Below are positions 8,328-16,728 of a DNA stretch of 46,331 bases, piece after piece; within the stretch, counting starts at the first letter, position 1, and each line of letters starts with the position of its first letter. Under the pieces are notes generated by a model. That model saw nothing but the letters and a program-made list of their open reading frames with translations. It was not told where the DNA came from and made no database searches. Where the stretch lies: positions 1 to 46,331 of the forward strand of contig JADLBP010000369.1 of assembly GCA_020847695.1 (NCBI GenBank), in the 5' to 3' direction. Position numbers and translations under genes: made by a program. Source of the DNA: Planctomycetota bacterium (GTDB taxonomy: Bacteria > Planctomycetota > UBA1135 > GCA-002686595).

Positions 8328-11300
8328 ATGTCCGACGACGCCGAGGTCTTCGACTTCCTGGACGAATACCTGCGCGATCGATCCGCGGGAGCGACGCACG
8401 AGCTGTCGCATTACTTGAAGCGCTTCCCCGGCTCCGAGGCGGCGGTCGCGCGCGAGTTCCTCGCGTTGCAAGAGAGCGTCAAGGGTGCGGCGACGAGCTC
8501 GCCGCGCTACGCGGAGGACCGGCGCGTCGGGCCGTATCGACTCGTGCGCGAGATCGGGCGCGGCGGCCAAGGCGCGGTCTGGCTCGCCGAGGACACGCGC
8601 ATCGCGCGGCGGGTCGCGTTGAAGCTCTTGCCGCCGAGCTTCGCCGCGTTGTCGGCGGAGCGGCGCGAGCGTTTGCGGCGCGAGGCCGAGCTCGTCGCCA
8701 AGCTCGCGCACCCCGCGATCGCGACGATCTACGAGGCGCAGATCGACGGCGACATGCCGTTCATCGCGATGCGCTTCGTCGAAGGCGAGTCGCTCGCGGC
8801 GGCGCTCGAGCGCGCGAAGCGCGGCGAACGGAGCGAACTCCTCCCGCTCCCGCCGCGCAACGCCGTCGAGCTCGCGAGCACGCTCGCCTTTTTCGAGCGC
8901 GCCGCGCGCGGGCTGCACGCCGCGCACGAAGCGGGCGTCGTCCACCGCGACGTCAAGCCGGGCAACCTGATGGTCGACGCGCACGGCGAGCCCGTCGTGC
9001 TCGACTTCGGCCAAGCGCGCGAGGAAGCCTCCGGCGAACAGCCGCTGACGCTCTCCGGCGAGGTGTTCGGCACGCCGAGCTACATGTCGCCCGAACAAGC
9101 GCGCGGCGAAGCGAAGTCGCTCGATCGTCGGACCGACGTGTGGTCGCTCGGCGCGAGCCTCTTCGAGTGCCTGACGCTCGAGCGGCCGTTCCAGGGCGCG
9201 AGCTATCCGGTGCTGCTCGACGCGATCGAGCGCGCGAAGCTGCCCGACCCGCGCACGAGGAACCCGATCGTCTCAGACGAGCTCGCGGTCGTGCTCGAGA
9301 CCGCGCTCGAGAAGGACCGCGAGCGGCGCTACGCGAGCGCTCTCGAGTTCGCCGAGGACCTGCGGCGCCTGCGCGAATACGAACCGATCCGCGCGCGGCC
9401 GCCCGGCGCGGCGCTGGTCTTCCGTCGCTGGGTGCAACGCCATCCCGCGCTCGCGTCGGTGACGCTGGGATTGATCGCGACCTTGTCGGTCGGGCTCGTG
9501 TGGACGCTCTACCTGCTCTCTCGCGAGGAGCACGCGCTGCGCTACGCGACCGGTCGCTACCTCGCCGAGCGCGCGGTCGACCTGATCCGCGAGGATCCGT
9601 CGGCGGCGCTGATCATCGGGCTCGACGCCGTCGAGCGCGCGCCGACGTACCAGACGCGTGCCGCGCTGTTCGCGACGCTCGATGCGTGCCGGCTCGAACG
9701 ACCGTTGGTGACCACCGGCAAGCGCATCCTCGACATCGACGCCGCGCCGGATTCCGAGCACGCGTTGACCGCGCTCGACGACGGCACGGCGATCGTGTGG
9801 GAGCTCGCGACCGGCCGCCAGGTCGCTGCGACCGAAGCGCATCCAGGGCCGGTGCGGCTCGCGCGCTACGTCGGCAAGAGCGGGCTCTTCGCGACCGTCT
9901 CCGACGACGATCGCCTGCGGCTGTGGCGCGCGGACGACGGCGCGAGCGCCGGTTGGGTGTCCGCGCGCGGCGAGCTCACCGACTTCGCGGCGTCCGACGA
10001 CGGCTCGCGCTTCGCGACGTTCGATGCGAAGTCCGGCGCGGTCTCACTGTGGAGCACGCACGAGCGCCGACTGGTCGGCTCGGCGAGCACGACGCGCTTG
10101 CTCGCGCACCGCTTCGCGCTCTCGCCCGACGGCGCGCACGCGGCGGTGTGGGGCGAGCCGGTCGGCGTCGAGCCGCACGGCTTCGTGCTGCTCGACCTCG
10201 ACGAGTTCGCGCGCGACGCGATGTCGTACGTCGCCGGCGACGTGCTCGACGTCCTCTTCGACGCGAGCGGCGAGCGCGTGATCAGCATCCGCGCCGACGG
10301 CGAAGCGCGCGTGTGGAGCACCGCCAAGCCCGAGCTCTGCGCACCGACGATCGAGCTCCACGAGCCGCTGAGCTCCGCCGCGTGGTCGCCCGACGGCGAG
10401 CACGCCGCGCTCGCCGGCGATGGCCGCGTGTGGATCTGGGAGCTCGCGCGCGGCCGATGCACGCCGCTCGAGGGCGAAGCGTTCGGGCGCGTCGAGCAGG
10501 TCGAGTTCTCGCCCGACGGCTCGCTGCTCGCCGCGGTGCTGCATGGCAACGCGCTGCGCCTCTGGAACGTCGCGACCGGCGATCGCGTCGCCGAATGCGT
10601 CAGCTACCTGCAGCCGGTGCGGCTCGCCTGGACGCCGGACGGCGCGCGCGTGCTCTCGCAGAACAACGCGCACACCGCGCACGTCTGGTTCGGCGGCAAC
10701 CGGCCCGACGTCTACGACTTGCGCGGTCACACCGGCGCGCTGACCGCGGCGCATTTCGATGCGCGCGGCGAGCGCGCGCTGACGACCTCGACCGACGGCA
10801 CCGCGCGGCTCTGGTCGACGCCGACCCAGCCGTCGCTCGCCGACGCCGGCCGGCTGCTCGGCGTGCTCGACCATCGCCGCGGCGCGGTGCTCGGCGGCGA
10901 GTTCGCGCGGGACGGCTCGCGAGTCCTGACGTTCGGCGACGACGGGACCGTGCGCGTGTGGGATGCGGCGAGCCTGGAGCTCGTCGGGGTGCCGGTCGCG
11001 CTCGACGCGGCGGTGGTGCACGCGGAGTTCGATCCGGAGATGCGCCGTGTGCTCGCGCTCGGAGCCGACGGCAGCGCGTGGATCGCCGACGCGGACCGCG
11101 AGGGCACGCGCCGCGAGCTCGCGCACCCGGGCACGCGCGCCGCGAGCTTCTCGCGCGACGGCCGCTTCGTCGTCACCGGCCACGCGGACGGAACGGTCGC
11201 CGAGTGGAACGCGGCCGACGCGGGCTTGGTGTTCTCGCGCGAGGTGCGCGACGGCGCTGGCGCGCCGATCGGCGTGCGCGCGCTCGCGCTCGGGGAGACG

Positions 11301-11837
11301 CGCGACTGGCTCGCGATCGCCTGCGACGACACGCGGGCTCGCTTCTTCGAGCTCGGGCACGCCGAGGAAGCGCGCAAGCCGGTGGTGTTCTTCGCGATGC
11401 AGTCGCTGGCGTTCGGCAACCGCGACACGCGGCTCTTCGCGACCGGCCCCGACGGCCGCGGCGCGATGAAGATGTGGGACCTCGAGCACGAGCTCGGCCA
11501 ACGCCCCGAGGTCTACCACTCCGCCGACCTGACCGGCGGCGTGTTCGATCACGGAGGGCGCTTCTTCGTCACGTTCTCCGAGGACGGCTCCGCGTACGTG
11601 CGCGAGACCGCCGACGGCCTGCCGTTCGTCCACCTCGAGCTGCACCGCGGCGCGATCGTCGCCGCCGAGTTCAGTCCGGGCGAGCCGCTGCGCTTGTTGA
11701 CCGCCTCGAGCGACGGCACGGCGCGCGTGTCGCCTGTCGATCCGTTCCCCGCGGCTCGCGCGCGGCTGCCGCGCGAGCTCTACGACTGGGAGCTCGCGCG
11801 CGAGCAACGCTTGGCGGCGCCGCTCTCGTTCCGCTGA
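8328..11837 (+). CDS. Membrane Ser/Thr protein kinase with C-terminal WD40 propellers
   Basis: A 1169-residue protein. The start at 8328 is chosen because the upstream open frame is the shadow of the divergent sigma gene. Residues 1-65 are an acidic helical lead-in common in planctomycete kinases. The kinase domain runs from about 68 to 350: Gly loop GRGGQG at 77-82, ATP-binding Lys at 99 (VALKLL), HRDVKPGN at 207-214, DFG at 226-228 and GTPSYMSPEQ, so all catalytic residues are present. One membrane helix lies at about 376-397. The remaining 770 residues are a dozen or so WD40-type repeats (SPDGSLLAAVLHGNALRLWNV, DGTARLWS), enough for two propellers outside the membrane. It probably senses or binds a ligand extracytoplasmically and signals inward. 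Large inverted repeats follow the stop. Confidence 0.93.
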   Translation: MSDDAEVFDFLDEYLRDRSAGATHELSHYLKRFPGSEAAVAREFLALQESVKGAATSSPRYAEDRRVGPYRLVREIGRGGQGAVWLAEDTRIARRVALKLLPPSFAALSAERRERLRREAELVAKLAHPAIATIYEAQIDGDMPFIAMRFVEGESLAAALERAKRGERSELLPLPPRNAVELASTLAFFERAARGLHAAHEAGVVHRDVKPGNLMVDAHGEPVVLDFGQAREEASGEQPLTLSGEVFGTPSYMSPEQARGEAKSLDRRTDVWSLGASLFECLTLERPFQGASYPVLLDAIERAKLPDPRTRNPIVSDELAVVLETALEKDRERRYASALEFAEDLRRLREYEPIRARPPGAALVFRRWVQRHPALASVTLGLIATLSVGLVWTLYLLSREEHALRYATGRYLAERAVDLIREDPSAALIIGLDAVERAPTYQTRAALFATLDACRLERPLVTTGKRILDIDAAPDSEHALTALDDGTAIVWELATGRQVAATEAHPGPVRLARYVGKSGLFATVSDDDRLRLWRADDGASAGWVSARGELTDFAASDDGSRFATFDAKSGAVSLWSTHERRLVGSASTTRLLAHRFALSPDGAHAAVWGEPVGVEPHGFVLLDLDEFARDAMSYVAGDVLDVLFDASGERVISIRADGEARVWSTAKPELCAPTIELHEPLSSAAWSPDGEHAALAGDGRVWIWELARGRCTPLEGEAFGRVEQVEFSPDGSLLAAVLHGNALRLWNVATGDRVAECVSYLQPVRLAWTPDGARVLSQNNAHTAHVWFGGNRPDVYDLRGHTGALTAAHFDARGERALTTSTDGTARLWSTPTQPSLADAGRLLGVLDHRRGAVLGGEFARDGSRVLTFGDDGTVRVWDAASLELVGVPVALDAAVVHAEFDPEMRRVLALGADGSAWIADADREGTRRELAHPGTRAASFSRDGRFVVTGHADGTVAEWNAADAGLVFSREVRDGAGAPIGVRALALGETRDWLAIACDDTRARFFELGHAEEARKPVVFFAMQSLAFGNRDTRLFATGPDGRGAMKMWDLEHELGQRPEVYHSADLTGGVFDHGGRFFVTFSEDGSAYVRETADGLPFVHLELHRGAIVAAEFSPGEPLRLLTASSDGTARVSPVDPFPAARARLPRELYDWELAREQRLAAPLSFR

Positions 11838-11845
11838 GCGCCGCG

Positions 11846-11944
11846 AGACTGCCTCGCTTGGCTGGGCTCGCCGAGCGCGCGCGCCGAGCGTCGGAAACCC
11901 GCGCGGTGTCCGGCCGACCGCGGCCCAGCGAAGCGAGGCAGTCT
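11846..11944. repeat. Long inverted repeat after the kinase gene
   Basis: Arms 11846-11867 and 11923-11944 are complementary at 21 of 22 positions, with a 55-base GC-rich spacer. The element starts 8 bases after the kinase stop codon and abuts a second palindrome. There is no T-tract. It could end transcription, protect the mRNA 3' end, or be part of a dispersed repeat family. Confidence 0.6.
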
Positions 11945-11966
11945 GCCGCGGCGGGCCCGCCGCGGC
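11945..11966. repeat. 22-bp perfect palindrome
   Basis: All 22 bases are G or C and read the same on both strands, with no spacer. It directly follows the right arm of the larger inverted repeat. T-rich bases follow loosely (CGATTTGCGGCGGTTTTCGG), so the pair may act as a terminator for the kinase gene. Confidence 0.55.
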
Positions 11967-12048
11967 CGATTTGCGGCGGTTTTCGGTCCCACCGCGCCGC
12001 CTGGGTTCACCTCTGCAACGACGGCGCGTGCCGCCCCCCACCAAGACC

Positions 12049-12438
12049 ATGCCCACCCCCATCCTCCGCGCGGCGCGCGTGCTCGCGGCCTGGCTGATCG
12101 CCGCGGCGCCCTCGCTCGCGCTGGCGTCCGAAGCCGCCGGCGAGCCCTGGAACGACTGCAACCAGAACGGCGTCGAGGACGCGGTCGACATCGCGCTCGG
12201 CTCGTCCGCCGACGTCAACCAGAACGGCGTGCCGGACGAGTGCGAAGCGCTCGAGCCGTCGGCCGAGCCCGCGCCGCGGATTCCGGGGGCTCGCCTGCAA
12301 CCGGCGGAGCCCGCGTGGGTCTTCCCTTGCGTCGGGCGTGGGTGCTCGGAACGGATCGAACCTTTGACCGGGGGCGCGCGTCGAACTTCGGCGCGAGTTC
12401 GTCGCGCTGGCGAAGCCCGAAACGGCCTCGCCGGTTAG
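12049..12438 (+). CDS. Short exported protein with a dockerin-like Asp/Asn motif
   Basis: A 129-residue protein from the ATG at 12049; an upstream in-frame start gives an implausible Arg-rich leader. Residues 1-24 are a good signal peptide (RAARVLAAWLIAAAPSLALA). Two calcium-loop-like motifs follow, DCNQNGVEDAVDIA and DVNQNGVPDECE, resembling dockerin or thrombospondin type-3 loops. The next gene has the same pair at residues 417-446. Here, unlike there, no large domain precedes the motif and the remaining 60 residues look unordered and Arg-rich. It may be the remnant of a longer exported protein cut down to signal plus motif, or a small secreted tag-bearing peptide. Confidence 0.5.
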   Translation: MPTPILRAARVLAAWLIAAAPSLALASEAAGEPWNDCNQNGVEDAVDIALGSSADVNQNGVPDECEALEPSAEPAPRIPGARLQPAEPAWVFPCVGRGCSERIEPLTGGARRTSARVRRAGEARNGLAG

Positions 12439-12471
12439 CCTGGATCGAGTCCACCTGCCGCCCGGTCCCCC

Positions 12472-14274
12472 ATGCACCCCGCCCGACACCCCGTGACCTT
12501 GGCCGTCTCGCTCGCCGCGTTCGCCGCGAGCGCGACCCCCGCGCGCGCGTTCCAGAGCACCGGCCAAGTCGTGTTCTCGATCGACTGGCAGGGCCCGACG
12601 ATCTCGCAGCCCGACTCCGGGCTCGCGGTCCCGATCACCGAGGCCGACGTGCTGCTCGCGCCGGGCGGAGCGCCCGCGTACGGCCCGCTGGGCAGGCCGG
12701 CGCTGCGCCTTTCCGGCGGACAGCTCGGCTTGAGCCGCTACGCGACCTGCGTCGGCCACGTCGCCGGCGATCCGTGTCGGATCGAGCTCGATGCGCTCTC
12801 CGACGGCGCCGAGCCGCTGCTCTTGCCGCCGTCGCCGTCCAACCATCAGAAGCGCCGCTTCTGGTTCTCGGTCGACGAGTACGCGGTCGGCATCGTCGGT
12901 CCGCCGCCGGTCCACGCGCAGGTCGCGACCGAGTTCCTGGTCGGCGACTCGGCGAGCGACGTGTTCATGGACACCGGTCTTCCCGCGGGGCCGCTGCCGC
13001 CGGGCGTCGTCGCGCCGGACAACGTCGGCGCGATCGACGGCGACGGCGTGCCGGGCACCACCGGCTTCGTCTACCCGGGGCTCGGCGTGATCGAGCCCAA
13101 CCCGCCGCAGTTGCCGCAGCAGCTTCCGAACCAGGGCGACAACGTCGATGCGCTCGACGTCGGCAACTGGTCGCCGTTCCCGCCGCTCGGCGCGTTCTTC
13201 TCGCTCGATGCGGGCTTCGTCGATCCGCTGACCGGCTCTCCGTACTCCGGCTCGGCGGTGATCGAGAACAAGCGCCCGGGCGACATCCTGCGCGTCGCCG
13301 CCGCGGGCTCGACGATCACCACGTACGCCGGCGCGACGCAGCTCGGCCTCGACCTCGTCTCGGGCGTCGCGAGCGACGACCTCGACGGCCTGGTCGTGCA
13401 CGAGAACGGCGTGCCGGGCTTCCAACCGTCGAAGAAGCCGTACGACTGGATGCCGTCGAGCGACGCGCCGGGGACCGACATGGTGCTGTTCTCGGTGCGC
13501 CGCGGTTCCGCGGTGATCGGCCAGCCCGACAGCATCTTCGGCCTGCCGATCGAACCGGGCGACATCCTGACGACTCCGCTCGACACCGCGCAAGGCGGTC
13601 TGTCGCCGTTCCCCGGGATCTTCATCGCGGCGGAGAACCTCGGGCTGCGCACGCAGCGCGGCGGCGCGATGCTCGGGGACGAGCTCGACGCGCTCGAGCT
13701 GCTCGGCGACCCCTGGTACGACTGCAACAAGAACGGAATCGACGACGCGGTCGACATCGCCAACGGCACCTCGGTCGACGCCAACAACAACGGCATCCCG
13801 GACGAGTGCGAGACGAAGATCCTGCGCTTCTGCTGGTGCACCAACGAAGCCGCGCCGTGCAGCAACATCGACAACGACTCGGGCTGCGCGAACTCGACCG
13901 GCGTCGGCGCGACGCTGAACACCGGCGGGACCTCGAGCGTCGGCGCCGACGACCTGACGATCGGCGTGTCGAACATGCCGAACAACGTGAACGGCATCCT
14001 GTTCATGGGCGACGACTGGAACCTGCCGACGCCGTTCAAGGACGGGGCGCGCTGCGTGTACGGCTCGATCTTCCGCTACCCGGTGCAGTCCTCGGGCCCG
14101 ACGGGGTCGATGACCTTCGGCCCCGGCCTCGCGGCGTACTCCAGCGGCTGGCCGCTCGGGACGATCACCGCGGGCTCGACCTGGTACTTCCAGGGTTGGT
14201 ACCGCAACCAGACCGGGCCGTGCGGCACCGGAACCAACCTCTCGAACGCGGTGCAGGTCGACTTCGTGCCGTGA
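12472..14274 (+). CDS. Exported four-repeat protein with dockerin-like motif and conserved C-terminal domain
   Basis: A 600-residue protein with a clear signal peptide (VTLAVSLAAFAASATPARAF, cleavage near residue 26). Four internal repeats are visible at about 33-109, 130-228, 241-306 and 338-409. Each opens with an aromatic or aliphatic pair plus FS (VVFSID, FWFSVD, AFFSLD, VLFSVR). Each closes with a D-rich turn (IELDAL, DNVDAL, DDLDGL, DELDAL). A dockerin-like pair (DCNKNGIDD ... DANNNGIPDEC) occupies 417-446. The last 149 residues start with a Cys cluster (RFCWCTNEAAPC), contain GCANSTG and ADDL, and end QVDFVP. This end resembles, more distantly, the C-terminal domains of the two propeller proteins nearby. 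Probable surface or secreted protein; function unknown. Confidence 0.85.
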   Translation: MHPARHPVTLAVSLAAFAASATPARAFQSTGQVVFSIDWQGPTISQPDSGLAVPITEADVLLAPGGAPAYGPLGRPALRLSGGQLGLSRYATCVGHVAGDPCRIELDALSDGAEPLLLPPSPSNHQKRRFWFSVDEYAVGIVGPPPVHAQVATEFLVGDSASDVFMDTGLPAGPLPPGVVAPDNVGAIDGDGVPGTTGFVYPGLGVIEPNPPQLPQQLPNQGDNVDALDVGNWSPFPPLGAFFSLDAGFVDPLTGSPYSGSAVIENKRPGDILRVAAAGSTITTYAGATQLGLDLVSGVASDDLDGLVVHENGVPGFQPSKKPYDWMPSSDAPGTDMVLFSVRRGSAVIGQPDSIFGLPIEPGDILTTPLDTAQGGLSPFPGIFIAAENLGLRTQRGGAMLGDELDALELLGDPWYDCNKNGIDDAVDIANGTSVDANNNGIPDECETKILRFCWCTNEAAPCSNIDNDSGCANSTGVGATLNTGGTSSVGADDLTIGVSNMPNNVNGILFMGDDWNLPTPFKDGARCVYGSIFRYPVQSSGPTGSMTFGPGLAAYSSGWPLGTITAGSTWYFQGWYRNQTGPCGTGTNLSNAVQVDFVP

Positions 14275-14689
14275 CGCGGCCCGCGAGCCGCGCCAATTCT
14301 TCCCGACGCGCGGATTCCTAGGCTCGCGACGTCCGCGGCGCGCGCACGAGCGCGTTGCGGACCTGCGCCACGCGTCCGCGGCTCGCCGCCGACGCGCCGA
14401 ACCGAGTCCGCCGGGCGCGCGATCTCGCCGGCAAGCCGCGCGCGGGCGCCACGACGACGGTGCGCGGCCTCGGCGAGCACTCGCTCGGCGATCGCGCGCG
14501 CGAGCGCAGCCGACGCCGCGCGACCGCGAACCGCGACGATGTCTCAGATCGGAACGCCCGAGAGCGCGAGCACGCCGCACCCGGCCCGCGAAGAAGCCTC
14601 AAGCGCCCCCGCCCTGTGTCCGATCGTCTTGGAGCCACGAGCGACGCTTCGAGTCGAACGCAGGTTCGACGGCGCGCGTTCGGCCGTGA

Positions 14690-14749
14690 AGTCGCGCGGA
14701 GTCCGAGGGAGTCGCGCGAAGTCACGGGCAGTCAGACGAAGTCATGGGT
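14690..14749. repeat. Six tandem 10-bp units beginning AGTC
   Basis: Six consecutive 10-base units each begin with AGTC, at 14690, 14700, 14710, 14720, 14730 and 14740. The other six bases are variable but G-rich. The 10-base period is close to one helical turn, so the AGTC boxes would lie on one face of the DNA. No gene covers it convincingly. Confidence 0.6.
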
Positions 14750-14810
14750 GGCCTCGACGCCGCGAACGAGGCGAGCTGGGTCGAACGAGTGGAGAGTAGC
14801 GTCGCGGCAT

Positions 14811-14845
14811 GACGGCTCCGCTCAGGGTCGCTGGGCGGAGCCGTC
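14811..14845. terminator. Long hairpin, possible bidirectional terminator
   Basis: A 15-bp stem with a single T-G wobble and a 5-base loop at 14826-14830. The outer 11 bp (14811-14821 with 14835-14845) are perfect. CCCCTTTCCC follows on the plus strand. It lies about 130 bases past the stop of the minus-strand MuiA-like gene and 540 bases past the plus-strand exported gene, so which transcript it ends is unclear. Confidence 0.5.
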
Positions 14846-14894
14846 CCCTTTCCCTCGCGGTCGCGCGTGGCGAAACAGCGCTCGGCGAAACAGC

Positions 14895-14935
14895 GCGTGG
14901 TGGAGCGCAGCGCGACGCGCCACGCCCCACCACGC
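14895..14935 (-). terminator. Inverted repeat downstream of the MuiA-like gene
   Basis: Arms 14895-14903 and 14927-14935 pair perfectly over 9 bp with a 23-base loop. It begins 40 bases past the MuiA-like stop codon. No T-run follows on the minus strand, so a terminator role is only possible. Confidence 0.3.
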
Positions 14936-14974
14936 TTCACGAGGACTCCGGAGCTCGCCGTCCCTCGCGCAGGC

Positions 14975-16612
14975 TCACTGCGTGATGCGCAGCTTCTCCG
15001 GATACGTGACCTTGACGCCGTAGCGGAGCTCGGCCTCGCCGTCCTTCGGCACGCGCAGCGCCCAGGTCGCGATGCCCTGCTCCTCGCGGTCCTTCTTCCA
15101 ACGCTCGCCCTTCGCGGGCTCCTGCGTGCAGTCGACGAGCTCGATCTTGATGCGCTCGTCGGTGCCGCGCGGCAACGCTTCGCGCACGAACACGAGCGCG
15201 CTGCCATCGACCGCCGCGGCCGCCGCGCCGTGGTTCTCGAGCCGGATCGTCCACGCGTCGTGCTCGGCCGCGTCGCTGGTGAAGACGCCGGAGGTCTGGT
15301 GCTCGTCGACGCGCTGGATGCGCTCGACCGAGAGCGCCGGATCCGCGCCGAGGTGCAGCGTGAACTCCTGGCCGGGCTCGACCGCCGCGAGCGACGCCTT
15401 GCCGAGGAAGTCCGCGCCGCAGTAGACCGACGCTTCGCCGGGCAGCATCGTCCACTCGCTGGTGTTCTTCGCGCGACCGCGCAGCCAGACGTGCGCGTCG
15501 AGCTCGGGCACGCAGACGTACTCGGGGCTCGACTCGATCCGCGTCTGGCCGACCAGCACCAGCGTCGGTTGGTTGCGCGACTCGATCGACTCGCGGCGCG
15601 CCAGCCGGAAGCGCACGGAGAGCCCTTGATCGTCGACCGACGCGAACGGCCGCGGCGCGGGGGCCTCGTTCGCCTTGTCCGCGTAGCCCAACGCCCGAAG
15701 CGCGTCGCGATCCCCGTCGAACGCCTTCGACACGGGCGCTCCGAGACTCTTCGCTTCCGCGCGCGGATCGTAGAGGCTCAACCACTTCGGTTGCGGCTCG
15801 GGCCCTTCCGCGCCCAGCATCGGCTGCGCGGTCGAGAGCAGCAGCCCGACGTCGCTCCAATCCTCGCCGGACGCTTGCCAGACCTGCGCGCGGTACGCGA
15901 GGTCGACCGAGCGCGCGTCCTTGGTCGCGCGCAGGTCGTAGAGCGGCCGCCAGCCCGCGTTGCCGACCAGGTAGTCGATCGCGACGGACGCGCCGCCGGC
16001 GCCGGAGCCGACGACGTCGAGCACGAGATCGCGCTGGTCGTAGCCGCCGCTCGCGGTGCATGCGCCGAGCTCGCGCCGCAGGTCCTCGAGCTTCACGCCG
16101 AGCTCCTCGCGTTGCCATTGGTTCTCGCGCTGGGCCTTGCGGTTGGCGCCGAGCTCGCGGGTCAGGAACGCGAGGTTGTCGCCCCAGGTCTGCGTCGACG
16201 ACTGGCCGGACTTGACCTGCTCGTTGTGCTGGCTCGAATCGAGGTCGAGCAGCCGTTGCAGGTGCTTCTGCACTTGCTCCAGCGTCGCGCGCTCGTCCTC
16301 GAGGCCCGCGAGCTCGCGCTCGAGCGCCTTCAGCCCCTTGCGCAGCTCCTCGACGCGCGCGCTCGGCGCGGCGTCGACGTGGCGCTCGCGCAGCTCCATG
16401 CCGACCAGGTCCGCGCCGTTGACCCGGATGCGCAGATTGTTCGGGTCGAGCGACCACGGCAGGCCGGTGATCGCGAACTCGCCGGACTTGGTCTCCAGGG
16501 TCGCGACGCGCGTCACCAGCGCGGAGCCCGGGTAGACGGTGACCTCGTCGATCCTGGAAGGAACTTCGACGGCGGCGGTGGAAAGGACGGTGAAAGCAAG
16601 TGTGTGCAGCAT
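14975..16612 (-). CDS. Mucoidy-inhibitor MuiA family protein (DUF4140/DUF4139)
   Basis: A 545-residue protein. The ATG at 16612 has GAGGT 6 bases upstream and starts a signal-like leader (MLHTLAFTVLSTAAVEV). Residues about 18-115 match the N-terminal DUF4140 part: IDEVTVYPGSALVTRVATLE and FAITGLPWSLDPNNLRI. A coiled coil with heptad Leu/Glu follows (VEELRKGLKALERELAGLEDE...), then the DUF4139 beta domain from about 205 on (YLVGNAGWRPLYDLRA, DVGLLLSTAQP) to the C-terminal VKVTYPEKL. This order is the family hallmark. Members are reported to affect mucoidy, but the molecular role is not settled. It is divergent from the DUF3052 gene with 116 bases between starts. No C-terminal anchor is seen. 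Confidence 0.88.
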   Translation of the reverse strand: MLHTLAFTVLSTAAVEVPSRIDEVTVYPGSALVTRVATLETKSGEFAITGLPWSLDPNNLRIRVNGADLVGMELRERHVDAAPSARVEELRKGLKALERELAGLEDERATLEQVQKHLQRLLDLDSSQHNEQVKSGQSSTQTWGDNLAFLTRELGANRKAQRENQWQREELGVKLEDLRRELGACTASGGYDQRDLVLDVVGSGAGGASVAIDYLVGNAGWRPLYDLRATKDARSVDLAYRAQVWQASGEDWSDVGLLLSTAQPMLGAEGPEPQPKWLSLYDPRAEAKSLGAPVSKAFDGDRDALRALGYADKANEAPAPRPFASVDDQGLSVRFRLARRESIESRNQPTLVLVGQTRIESSPEYVCVPELDAHVWLRGRAKNTSEWTMLPGEASVYCGADFLGKASLAAVEPGQEFTLHLGADPALSVERIQRVDEHQTSGVFTSDAAEHDAWTIRLENHGAAAAAVDGSALVFVREALPRGTDERIKIELVDCTQEPAKGERWKKDREEQGIATWALRVPKDGEAELRYGVKVTYPEKLRITQ

Positions 16613-16728
16613 GGTTGACCTCGTGTGCGCGCTGGAACGGCGGCGAACGACGGCATCTTGGCGGTTCGCGAGGCCGGACGCGACGATCGCGCGCTGACGG
16701 CCCCCCCGCGCTCCGATAGAGTGGCCGC

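Larger units (their letters stand above)
14275..14974. other. 700-bp region without a convincing gene
   Basis: Open frames here are Arg/Ser-rich and lack recognisable motifs, so I call no gene. The region holds a 10-bp tandem repeat, a long hairpin near 14811, a 13-bp direct repeat (14869-14881 and 14884-14896) and a second inverted repeat near 14895. It separates an exported-protein gene from the convergent MuiA-like gene. Confidence 0.6.

Noticed and set aside
11846..11966. Inverted repeats considered as insertion-sequence ends
   Set aside because: No transposase or target duplication, and the spacer is too short to hold a gene.
14690..14749. AGTC array considered as a CRISPR
   Set aside because: The period is 10 bases with a 4-base constant part, far from repeat-spacer architecture, and no cas gene is present.
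14355..15023. Open frames in the 700-bp region before the MuiA-like gene
   Set aside because: Arg/Ser-rich, no motif, and they cross hairpins and repeats.
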